Shown: positions 15,751 to 23,067 of the stretch, piece by piece
Position numbering within the stretch: the first letter of the stretch is position 1
Layout of the letters: each line of letters opens with the position of its first letter
DNA from: Streptomyces fumigatiscleroticus
Lineage (GTDB): Bacteria; Actinomycetota; Actinomycetes; Streptomycetales; Streptomycetaceae
Direction of reading: 5' to 3'
DNA: 64,000 bases
Assembly (NCBI RefSeq): GCF_014647975.1
Contig: NZ_BMQF01000007.1
Span: 124,001 to 188,000 of the forward strand
Made by a program: the position numbers and the translations under genes
Notes under the pieces: model-generated
Databases searched by the model: none
Told to the model about the DNA's origin: nothing
Seen by the model: the letters and a program-made list of their open reading frames with translations, nothing else

Positions 15751-15764
15751 ACGTATTGATACGT
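15751..15764. promoter_or_regulatory. 14-bp palindromic operator candidate upstream of pbp
   Basis: ACGTAT-TG-ATACGT is a perfect inverted repeat with a 2-nt centre, 20 bp upstream of a promoter-like sequence for the penicillin-binding protein. Confidence 0.45.
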
Positions 15765-15783
15765 GGCCTCACTGCTGTGACAG

Positions 15784-15840
15784 TTGAGAGCAGCTTAGGC
15801 CAAGGCATATACGTGTGTCCGGCGAATGAGAACGTAGGCT
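15784..15840 (+). promoter_or_regulatory. Promoter candidates of the penicillin-binding protein gene
   Basis: TTGAGA (15784-15789) and TATACG (15808-15813) are separated by 18 nt and would give a short leader. A second hexamer, TAGGCT (15835-15840), ends 6 nt before the ATG and would give a leaderless transcript. Confidence 0.45.
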
Positions 15841-15846
15841 GCCCCT

Positions 15847-18183
15847 ATGCCAAAGAAGCGCTCGGGCGGTGGTCTGTCGCCAACGCAGCAGGCCGCCAAG
15901 TTCCTCGGTGTCAGTGTGCTCGCGGGAGCCGTCCTGGCAGGTCTCGCGCTGCCCGCCGTCGGCGCGCTGGGGCTGGCGGCCAAGGGCTCGGTCGAGAGTT
16001 TCGACGAACTTCCGGCCAATCTGAAGACCCCGCCGCTGAGCCAGCGCACCACGATCCTGGACTCCGAGGGCGGCCTGATCGCCACGGTCTACTCGCGCGA
16101 CCGCACGGTGGTGGGCCTGAAGGACATTTCGCCGTACATGCAGAAGGCGATCGTCGCGATCGAGGACGCGCGGTTCTACCAGCACGGCGCGGTGGACCTG
16201 AAGGGCGTCCTGCGCGCGCTGAACAAGAACGCGCAGAGCGGCGGGGTCTCCGAGGGCGCGTCCACGCTCACCCAGCAGTACGTCAAGAACGTCTTCGTCG
16301 AGGAGGCCGGTGACGACCCGACGAAGGTCGCCCAGGCCACCCAGCAGACCCTCGGCCGCAAGATCCGCGAGCTGAAGTACGCGATCCAGGTCGAGGAGGA
16401 GCTCGGCAAGAAGAGGATCCTCGAGAACTACCTGAACATCACCTTCTTCGGCCAGCAGGCCTACGGCGTCGAGGCCGCCTCGCAGCGCTACTTCTCCAAG
16501 TCCGCCAAGGACCTGACCCTGCCCGAGGCGGCCCTGCTGGCGGGCATCGTCCAGTCGCCCAGCCGCTACGACCCGGTCAACGACGAGGCGGAGGCCACCC
16601 AGCGCCGCAACACCGTGCTCCAGCGCATGGCCGACGTCGGCGACATCTCGCAGGCCGAGGCCGACAAGGCCAAGAAGACCCCGATCGCGCTGAAGGTGAG
16701 CCGGCCCAAGAACGGCTGCATCACCGCGGTCCAGGGCGCCAGCTTCTTCTGCAAGTACGTGGAGAAGGTCTTCCTCAACGACCCGGTCTTCGGCAAGACC
16801 AAGGAGGCCCGGGCCAAGGTCTGGAACCAGGGTGGCCTGACCATCCGCACCACGCTCCAGCCGCAGGCGCAGGAGTCGGTGCAGGCCTCGCTCAAGGAGC
16901 ACGTCAACAAGTCCGACTCGGTCGCCGCGGCGGCCACCCTGGTCGAGCCCGGCACCGGCAAGATCCTCGCCATGGGCCAGTCGAAGCCTTACGGCTACGG
17001 CAAGAACGAGACGGAGTACAACTACTCCGTCGACGCGGCCTACGGCGGATCCAACTACGGCTTCCCGACGGGTTCGACCTTCAAGCCGTTCGTGGCGGCG
17101 GCGGCGCTGGAGGAGGGCCGGCCGGCGACGCAGGAGTACTCGTCGCCGTACGAGATGGACTACCCGAGCCCCGTCCAGACGTGCAGCGGCAAGCCGTGGA
17201 CCAACTCGCGAACCAAGCCGGAGACCGTCGAGAACGAGAGCGAGTCCGAGGTCGGCCCCTACCGGATGAAGGAGGCGATGGCGAAGTCGGTCAACACCTA
17301 CTTCGTCCAGCTGATCTCCGACATCGGCCTGTGCCCCGTCTCGAAGATGACGGACAAGCTGCACGTGCGGCAGGGCAGCGGCGACAAGCTGCCCGACACC
17401 CCCTCCATCGCCCTGGGCGCGATCGGCATCTCCCCGCTGACGATGGCGAACGCGTACGCCACCTTCGCCTCCCGCGGCACGTACTGCACACCGGTCGCCA
17501 TCGAGTCGATCACCCAGAAGGTGGGCAGCAAGCAGAAGTCGCTCCAGGTCCCGAAGTCGACCTGCACGCGCGCCATGTCCGAGAAGACCGCCGACACCGT
17601 CAACACCCTGCTGCGCGGCGTGGTCGACTCCGGCACGGGCCAGCAGGCCGGCCTGTCCGACCGGGAGAGCGCCGGCAAGACGGGTACGACGGACGAGCGG
17701 AAGAACGCCTGGTTCGTCGGCTACACGCCGAACCTGTCGGGGGCCGTCTGGGTCGGCAGCGCCACCCAGAAGGTCCAGATGAAGAACATCACCATCGGCG
17801 GCGTCTACCACGCCCTCGTCTACGGCGGTGACACGCCCGGCCCGATCTGGAAGGACGCCATGACCGGCGCCCTGGCGGGCAAGGACTCCCCGTCCTTCAA
17901 CCTCGTCGACATCCCGGACGACACCGGCCACGGCCGGGGCGACGACAACGGCGACGGCGGCGATGACGGCGGCGACAACGACAACGGTGATGACAACGGC
18001 GACGACAACGGCGGCAGCGACGGCGGCTTCCTCAACGGCGGCCTGACCGACGGCGGCACGGACGGGGGCACCGACGGGGGCACCGACGACGGCGGCGTCA
18101 TCCCGACGCCCTCCGTCTCGATCCCGGAGAACTTCTGGCAGGGCCAGAGCAACGAGGGCAACGGCAACGGGGGGTGGCGCTGA
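15847..18183 (+). CDS. Class A penicillin-binding protein (bifunctional glycosyltransferase/transpeptidase)
   Basis: The 778-aa protein polymerises and cross-links peptidoglycan outside the membrane. After one N-terminal TM segment (about residues 18-42) comes a GT51 domain with EDARFYQHG, GASTLTQQYVKN and RKIRELK motifs (about 90-270). A transpeptidase domain follows with the active-site serine in TGSTFKPF (about 409), SVN (about 481) and GKTGTTD (about 609-615). The last about 90 residues are an Asp/Gly/Asn-rich low-complexity tail with TDGG repeats. It is divergent from wblA, an arrangement I recall as conserved in Streptomyces. Confidence 0.95.
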   Translation: MPKKRSGGGLSPTQQAAKFLGVSVLAGAVLAGLALPAVGALGLAAKGSVESFDELPANLKTPPLSQRTTILDSEGGLIATVYSRDRTVVGLKDISPYMQKAIVAIEDARFYQHGAVDLKGVLRALNKNAQSGGVSEGASTLTQQYVKNVFVEEAGDDPTKVAQATQQTLGRKIRELKYAIQVEEELGKKRILENYLNITFFGQQAYGVEAASQRYFSKSAKDLTLPEAALLAGIVQSPSRYDPVNDEAEATQRRNTVLQRMADVGDISQAEADKAKKTPIALKVSRPKNGCITAVQGASFFCKYVEKVFLNDPVFGKTKEARAKVWNQGGLTIRTTLQPQAQESVQASLKEHVNKSDSVAAAATLVEPGTGKILAMGQSKPYGYGKNETEYNYSVDAAYGGSNYGFPTGSTFKPFVAAAALEEGRPATQEYSSPYEMDYPSPVQTCSGKPWTNSRTKPETVENESESEVGPYRMKEAMAKSVNTYFVQLISDIGLCPVSKMTDKLHVRQGSGDKLPDTPSIALGAIGISPLTMANAYATFASRGTYCTPVAIESITQKVGSKQKSLQVPKSTCTRAMSEKTADTVNTLLRGVVDSGTGQQAGLSDRESAGKTGTTDERKNAWFVGYTPNLSGAVWVGSATQKVQMKNITIGGVYHALVYGGDTPGPIWKDAMTGALAGKDSPSFNLVDIPDDTGHGRGDDNGDGGDDGGDNDNGDDNGDDNGGSDGGFLNGGLTDGGTDGGTDGGTDDGGVIPTPSVSIPENFWQGQSNEGNGNGGWR

Positions 18184-18219
18184 GCCACCGGCCCCACGCC
18201 CTCTCCCCGGAAACGGCGA

Positions 18220-18261
18220 CGGCCCCTTCCTCCACGCCGCACGGCGGGCAGGAAGGGGCCG
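18220..18261. terminator. Bidirectional terminator between pbp and yqeY-like gene
   Basis: A perfect 12-bp stem (CGGCCCCTTCCT and its complement) encloses a smaller inner hairpin. It sits between two convergent genes, 36 nt from each stop codon, and can serve both. Confidence 0.85.
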
Positions 18262-18297
18262 CTGTATCTCTCTCTTCGCCGGGGAGCGGGACCGTTC

Positions 18298-18762
18298 TCA
18301 GTCCGCCAGCAGCTTCTTCACCGCGGCGGCCACGCGGCCGCCCTCGGCCTGGCCGGCGACCTTCGGGTTCACGATCTTCATGACCGCACCCATCGCCCGC
18401 GGCCCCTCGGCACCGGCCGCCTTGGCCTCCTCGACGGCCTGGGCGACGATCGCGTCCAGCTCCTCGTCGGACAGCTGCTTGGGCAGGTAGGCGGCGAGCA
18501 CCTCGCCCTCCGCCTTCTCCCGCTCGGCCTGCTCCGGGCGACCGCCCTGCGCGAAGGCGTCCGCCGCCTCACGGCGCTTCTTCGCCTCACGGGTGATCAC
18601 CTTGAGGACCTCGTCGTCGGAGAGCTCCCGCTTCTCCTTGCCCGCGACCTCCTCCTTGGTGATCGCGGCGAGCGTCAGCCGGAGCGTCGAGGAGCGGAGC
18701 TCGTCGCGCTCCTTGATCGCGGCGTTGAGGTCATCCTGCAGCTTCGACTTGAGCGTGGTCAT
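18298..18762 (-). CDS. GatB/YqeY domain-containing protein
   Basis: The 154-aa all-helical protein matches the YqeY family, which resembles the tail domain of the GatB amidotransferase subunit. Seen are an N-terminal LKSKLQDDLNAAIKERDELR helix and a C-terminal GAVMKIVNPKVAGQAEGGRVA block, both characteristic. The role in bacteria is unclear; tRNA-related functions are proposed. ATG at 18762 is chosen over the longer frame because CGGAGT lies just upstream and homologues begin MTTLKSK. A GACAAT hexamer 7 nt upstream could also act as a -10 element. Confidence 0.88.
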   Translation of the reverse strand: MTTLKSKLQDDLNAAIKERDELRSSTLRLTLAAITKEEVAGKEKRELSDDEVLKVITREAKKRREAADAFAQGGRPEQAEREKAEGEVLAAYLPKQLSDEELDAIVAQAVEEAKAAGAEGPRAMGAVMKIVNPKVAGQAEGGRVAAAVKKLLAD

Positions 18763-18863
18763 GACTCCGATTGTCGCAGGTACGGCGGGGGCCGCGCCCG
18801 TCAATTCAGCGGCGGCGGCACCGAGGGCGCCGAAGGGGCCGATCGGTCTGACACGATGGTCGT

Positions 18864-19790
18864 ATGCGCGCGCGACACAAAGTGCCCCTGGGAATCGCGG
18901 CGGTCGGCACCGCCGGTCTGCTCTACTCGGTGGGTTTCGAGGCCCGCTCCTTCCGCCTCCGGCGAGTGACGGTCCCCGTCCTGCCGTCCGGGATGCGCCC
19001 CCTGCGCGTACTCCAGGTCTCCGACATCCACATGGTCGGCGGCCAGCGCAAGAAGCAGCGCTGGCTGCGCTCGCTGGCGGGGCTGCGGCCCGACTTCGTG
19101 ATCAACACCGGGGACAACCTGTCCGACCCGGAGGGCGTGCCGGAGGTCCTGGACGCGCTCGGCCCCCTGATGGAGTTCCCGGGCGCGTACGTCTTCGGCT
19201 CCAACGACTACTACGGCCCCAAGCTCCGCAACCCCGCCCGGTACCTGGTAGAGAAGGTGCAGGGCCGCCATGGCCTGAACGGCAACCCGCCCGCTGTCGG
19301 CGCCGTCCACAACCCGTGGGAGGACCTGCGGGACGCCTTCGACGCGGCGGGCTGGCTGAACCTGACGAACACCCGCGGCACCCTGAAGGTCGAGGGGGTC
19401 TCGGTGGAGCTGACGGGCCTGGACGACCCGCACATCAAGCGGGACCGCTACGCGAGGGTGGCCGGCGGCCCCTCCGGCTCCGCGGACTTCTCGATGGGCG
19501 TGGTGCACGCCCCGTACCTGCGCGTCCTGGACGCCTTCACGGCGGACGACTACCCGCTGATCCTGGCCGGCCACACACACGGCGGCCAGCTCTGCATCCC
19601 CTTCTACGGCGCCCTGGTCACCAACTGCGACCTGGACACCGATCGCGTGAAGGGCCTGTCCACGCACACGGCGGGCGGCCGGACGTCGTACCTCCATGTC
19701 TCGGCGGGGTGCGGCACGAACAGGTACACCCCGGTCCGTTTCGCCTGCCCGCCGGAGGCAACGCTGCTGACCCTGGTGGGGCGGGAGTAA
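18864..19790 (+). CDS. Membrane-anchored metallophosphoesterase
   Basis: The 308-aa calcineurin-like phosphoesterase has DIH (D54, H56), GDN (83-85), GSNDYY (in place of GNH) and GHTHGGQ, which together bind two metal ions. A hydrophobic N-terminal segment (about residues 8-24) probably anchors it to the membrane. The substrate is unknown; similar YkuE/YaeI proteins act on lipid or nucleotide phosphates. A hexamer CACGAT 6 nt before the ATG hints at leaderless transcription. Confidence 0.9.
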   Translation: MRARHKVPLGIAAVGTAGLLYSVGFEARSFRLRRVTVPVLPSGMRPLRVLQVSDIHMVGGQRKKQRWLRSLAGLRPDFVINTGDNLSDPEGVPEVLDALGPLMEFPGAYVFGSNDYYGPKLRNPARYLVEKVQGRHGLNGNPPAVGAVHNPWEDLRDAFDAAGWLNLTNTRGTLKVEGVSVELTGLDDPHIKRDRYARVAGGPSGSADFSMGVVHAPYLRVLDAFTADDYPLILAGHTHGGQLCIPFYGALVTNCDLDTDRVKGLSTHTAGGRTSYLHVSAGCGTNRYTPVRFACPPEATLLTLVGRE

Positions 19791-19854
19791 CCGGTTCCGG
19801 CCCGGCCTCGGCCCCGCGCGCCCGGGCGCGGGGCACGCGTGTTCTCCCTAGCCC

Positions 19855-19871
19855 ATACGGATCATCCGTAT
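19855..19871. promoter_or_regulatory. 17-bp perfect palindromic operator candidate
   Basis: ATACGGAT-C-ATCCGTAT is a perfect inverted repeat with a single-base centre. It lies 35 bp upstream of the start of the membrane protein gene, directly upstream of its predicted -35 region, and looks like a TetR- or GntR-type operator. Confidence 0.55.
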
Positions 19872-19894
19872 CGCCCCTTTTGCTCCCTTGCGCC

Positions 19895-19900
19895 TAGCGT
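19895..19900 (+). promoter_or_regulatory. -10 element for leaderless transcription
   Basis: TAGCGT lies 6 nt before the ATG at 19907, so the transcript should begin at the start codon. Confidence 0.45.
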
Positions 19901-19906
19901 GGGGGC

Positions 19907-20677
19907 ATGACCGCCCCGATACCCAGGGACATTCCGGACCTGCCCGCGATCCCGGCCACGCCGGTGGTCCAGCCCTCGCCCGTCCCGGCCACGGCCGTCG
20001 TGGCCCCCGTACGCCGTCCCCTGGCCGCCGCCTTCCGTCTGCTGACCGCGCTGGCGGCGGTCGTCGGCGTGTCGCTGGAACTGGCCCTCGGCGGCCCGGC
20101 CCGGGTCCTGAGCTACTTCACGATCCAGAGCAGCCTCCTGCTGGCGCTGGTCCTGCTGCTCTCGGCCCGGCGGGCCTGGACCGCCCGCCACCCCCTGCCG
20201 AGCGCCCTCACGGGCGCGGCGCTCCTCTACGTCGTCATCACCGGCCTGGTGTACCACCTGCTGCTGGCGGGCGCGGCGGCCCCGTTCTCGATGACGGACG
20301 GCACGGCCGGCCCGAGCGTCCTGCTCACGGTCGCCGACCAGCTCCTCCACACGGTGATCCCGGTCACGGCGGTCCTGGACTGGCTGCTCCTGTCCGGCTC
20401 CGGCCGCCTCCACCTGCGCCACGCCACCACGTGGATGCTCTACCCCCTGACCTACCTGGCCTTCACCCTGCTCCGCGGCGCCCTGCCGCTCCCCGGCGCC
20501 CAGCCCCGCTACCTCTACCCCTTCCTCGACGTCGCCCGCCACGGCTACAAGGGCGTCCTCGGCAACGCCCTCCTGCTGGGCCTGGCCTGCTACGCGCTGG
20601 CCGTGTTCGTGGTGGTCCTGGACCACGTCCGCCCGAACCCGATGCGCCACCCCCGCAAAACCGGATTTCGTCTCTAG
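19907..20677 (+). CDS. Pr6Pr-family integral membrane protein
   Basis: The 256-aa protein has six hydrophobic segments. It also has conserved features of the Pr6Pr (FAR-17a/AIG1-like) family, such as YFTIQS in the second loop, YHLLL, DQLLHTVIPV and YLAFTLLRG followed by YLYPFLDV. The conserved Thr and His residues in this family form a hydrolase site in the eukaryotic relatives AIG1/ADTRP; activity in bacteria is unknown. The start matches a leaderless promoter, and a palindrome lies upstream. Confidence 0.82.
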   Translation: MTAPIPRDIPDLPAIPATPVVQPSPVPATAVVAPVRRPLAAAFRLLTALAAVVGVSLELALGGPARVLSYFTIQSSLLLALVLLLSARRAWTARHPLPSALTGAALLYVVITGLVYHLLLAGAAAPFSMTDGTAGPSVLLTVADQLLHTVIPVTAVLDWLLLSGSGRLHLRHATTWMLYPLTYLAFTLLRGALPLPGAQPRYLYPFLDVARHGYKGVLGNALLLGLACYALAVFVVVLDHVRPNPMRHPRKTGFRL

Positions 20678-20695
20678 CCCCCGGTGGGCTAAAGT
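20666..20695 (+). promoter_or_regulatory. Promoter of tRNA-Pro
   Basis: TTTCGT (20666-20671) and TAAAGT (20690-20695) are separated by 18 nt, placing a transcription start about 25 nt before the tRNA. Confidence 0.4.
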
Positions 20696-20726
20696 TAACG
20701 ACGTCGCCACGGCAAGCCGAGGCGAT

Positions 20727-20800
20727 CGGGGTGTAGCGCAGCTTGGCAGCGCGCTTCGTTCGGGACGAAGAGGTCGTGGGTTCAAATCCCGCCACCCCGA
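20727..20800 (+). tRNA. tRNA-Pro (anticodon CGG)
   Basis: This 74-nt cloverleaf has acceptor arms CGGGGTG and CACCCCG, anticodon stem CTTCG/CGAAG with loop TTCGGGA (anticodon CGG, reading CCG), and a T loop TTCAAAT closed by GTGGG/CCCGC. CCA is not encoded. It is followed by a terminator. The 3' half is the kind of sequence integrative elements use as an attachment site, but no integrase or duplicated 3' end is present here. Confidence 0.95.
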
Positions 20801-20815
20801 CAGAGAACAACAGGT

Positions 20816-20853
20816 CGGGCAGTTACTGGAATCAGTGACTGCCCGGCCTTTTT
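20816..20853 (+). terminator. Rho-independent terminator after tRNA-Pro
   Basis: CGGGCAGT-T-ACT pairs with AGT-G-ACTGCCCG around a GGAATC loop, followed by GCCTTTTT. This classical stem plus T-run is unusual for this window, where most hairpins lack a T-run. Confidence 0.9.
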
Positions 20854-20942
20854 CTGTCTGCGTCGGCGGGTTCTGTGGTTCGAGTGAAGGGTGGGGCCAC
20901 GGGTCTGGAACCACGCGTCGCGTTGCGGCAGTCTCTGCTCTC

Positions 20943-22904
20943 GTGGGGAGCGTTCCGAATCAGGGTCAGCCGGGTGATCCGTCGGCGCACATGGTGGTGT
21001 GCGGGGACGACGGGCTCGCGCACCGGCTCGCCGCCGAGCTGCGCGGTGTGTACGGGGAACAGGTCACGCTCGTCGTGCCGCCCTCCGGGCGCCGGGTGCG
21101 GCAGCCGGTCGTCGGGCGGGCCCGTGCCGCCTCGGCGGCGCTGCTTGACCGGGTGAACGCGGCCCGCAACCGGACCTCGGGAAACGGGGCGAACCCGAAC
21201 GCCGAGCGCGTGGTCGAGGCCGGCGAGCCGACCGAGGCCGTGCTCGCCGACGCGGGTGTGGACCGGGCCGCCGCCCTCGCGCTCGTCTACGACGACGACG
21301 AGACCAACATCCGCGCCGCCCTCACCGCCCGCCGGCTCAACCCCCGGCTCCGGCTCGTCCTGCGGCTGTACAACCGCAGGCTGGGGCAGCACATCGAGGA
21401 GCTGCTCGACCAGGCGGCCACGCTGGCGATCGGGGAAGGGGACGGGGACGGCAGCGGGCCCTTGATTGACGCGTCCACGACCGTTCTCTCCGACGCCGAC
21501 ACCGCCGCGCCCGCGCTGGCCGCGACCGCCCTCGCCGGGACCAGCAAGGTCGTCCAGACCGAGGGGCTGCTGCTGCGGGCCGTGGAACGGACACCGCCAC
21601 GGCCCGGGGAGGTCGCCGACCCCGGGCTGTGCACCCTGGCGCTGCTCTCCGCGACCAGCAACGATCCCGCCGGCGCGGACGGTTCCGAGAGCAGCGGCGA
21701 GCAGGGGCCGCGGCTGCTGCCGGACGAGGCGTCGGTGGCGGCGGCCACCGGACGCGGGACCGTGGTGCTGGAGCAGGTCTCCTACTCCGGGCCCCCGCTG
21801 CCTCCGCAGCGGGCCGGTGTGCCGCCGTTCGCGTCGCTCTTCTCGCGGCGGCTGCGGTGGTCGCTGGCGGGTCTGGTGGCGTGTGTGGTCGCGCTGGCGA
21901 TCGCGCTGACCGTGGTGGCCGAGGACCATCCGCTGCACGCCACGTACATCACGCTGCTCGATCTCTTCGCCATCAACGAGCCCGCCCTGCACCGGTCCAC
22001 CGCCCAGCAGGTGCTGCAACTGCTCTCCGCCTTCACCGGCCTGCTGCTGCTGCCGGTGCTGCTGGCCGCCGTACTCGAAGCGCTGGGGACGTTCCGGAAC
22101 GCGTCCGCGCTGCGGAAGCCGCCGCGCGGGCTGGGCGGGCACGTCGTCCTGCTCGGGCTGGGCAAGATCGGTACGCGGGTGCTGACCCGGCTGCGGGAGC
22201 TGAACATCCCCGTGGTCTGCGTCGAGGCCGACCCGGAGGCACGGGGGCTGGCGACGGCGCGGCGGCTGCGAGTGCCGGTGGTGCTCGGGGACGTCACGCA
22301 GGAGGGCGTGCTGGAGGCCGCCAAGATCCATCGCGCGCATGCGCTGCTGGCGCTGACCAGCGCGGACACGACCAATCTGGAGGCCGCGCTGTACGCCCGC
22401 TCCGTACGGCCCGATCTGCGGGTCGTGCTGCGGCTGTACGACGACGACTTCGCGACCGCCGTGTACCGCACCCTGCGTGCGGCGCACCCGGGCGCGCTCA
22501 CCCGCAGCCGGAGCGTGTCGCACCTGGCCGCGCCCGCCTTCGCCGGGGCGATGCTCGGGCGGCAGATCCTGGGCGCCATCCCGGTCGAGCGGCGGGTGCT
22601 GCTGTTCGCGGCCGTGGACGTGGGCGGGCATCCGCAGCTGGAGGGGAAGACGGTCGCGGAGGCCTTCCGGGCGGGGGCCTGGCGGGTGCTGGCGCTGGAC
22701 ACGGCCGTGACCGGCGGCCGCCGGGAGGAGCCGGCGGCCGAGGAGGCCTACGAGGGCGGGCGGGTGCCCGGGGGCTCGGGGCTGGTGTGGGACCTGCCCG
22801 CCACGTATGTCCTGCGGAGCCAGGACCGGGTGGTGCTGGCGGCGACCCGGCGCGGCCTGGCGGAGCTGCTGGGCCGACGGACCCGGGAGCGGACGGGGGC
22901 GTGA
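20943..22904 (+). CDS. Membrane protein with two RCK/TrkA-N domains (ion-channel-like)
   Basis: The roughly 653-aa protein has an N-terminal Rossmann-like domain (MVVCGDDGLAHRLAAEL), then two TM segments around residues 300-325 and 350-380. A second, canonical RCK_N domain follows (HVVLLGLGKIGTRVL with GxGxxG, then VEADPEA and GDVTQEGVL), and finally an RCK_C-like part ending in VVLAATRRGLAELL. This resembles NAD-dependent gating modules of K+ channels, but no TVGYG selectivity filter is visible. The start is uncertain: GTG at 20943 keeps residues before the first beta-strand, whereas ATG at 20991 would start inside it. Neither has a good ribosome-binding site. Confidence 0.8.
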   Translation: MGSVPNQGQPGDPSAHMVVCGDDGLAHRLAAELRGVYGEQVTLVVPPSGRRVRQPVVGRARAASAALLDRVNAARNRTSGNGANPNAERVVEAGEPTEAVLADAGVDRAAALALVYDDDETNIRAALTARRLNPRLRLVLRLYNRRLGQHIEELLDQAATLAIGEGDGDGSGPLIDASTTVLSDADTAAPALAATALAGTSKVVQTEGLLLRAVERTPPRPGEVADPGLCTLALLSATSNDPAGADGSESSGEQGPRLLPDEASVAAATGRGTVVLEQVSYSGPPLPPQRAGVPPFASLFSRRLRWSLAGLVACVVALAIALTVVAEDHPLHATYITLLDLFAINEPALHRSTAQQVLQLLSAFTGLLLLPVLLAAVLEALGTFRNASALRKPPRGLGGHVVLLGLGKIGTRVLTRLRELNIPVVCVEADPEARGLATARRLRVPVVLGDVTQEGVLEAAKIHRAHALLALTSADTTNLEAALYARSVRPDLRVVLRLYDDDFATAVYRTLRAAHPGALTRSRSVSHLAAPAFAGAMLGRQILGAIPVERRVLLFAAVDVGGHPQLEGKTVAEAFRAGAWRVLALDTAVTGGRREEPAAEEAYEGGRVPGGSGLVWDLPATYVLRSQDRVVLAATRRGLAELLGRRTRERTGA

Positions 22905-22970
22905 GCCCCCGGGCCGACGGGCACCGGGGCGGTTCCGGCGCTCCGGTGGAAGGCCGGTGCGTCGTCCGCG

Positions 22971-23020
22971 GGTTTGTGGTGGCTGATCGCGCGGTTCCCC
23001 GCGCCCCCGCGCGGCGCTGC
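22971..23020 (+). repeat. Copy of a common Streptomyces G/C-rich intergenic element
   Basis: The stretch containing GATCGCGCGGTTCCCCGCGC resembles the short element (GCGCAGTTCCCCGCGCC core) that I know as very abundant between Streptomyces genes. It can form a small GCGCGG...CCGCGC hairpin and lies between two convergent genes. Confidence 0.5.
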
Positions 23021-23067
23021 CGCACCGGGGACACCCGGGCGGGTGCCCCCGGCGGAAGCGGACCGGG

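Larger units (their letters stand above)
15416..15846. promoter_or_regulatory. Regulatory region between wblA and pbp
   Basis: This 431-bp divergent region holds two inverted repeats (15523-15549, 15751-15764) and two candidate pbp promoters. I see no small gene that I can support. WblA genes are known for long, heavily regulated upstream regions. Confidence 0.7.
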
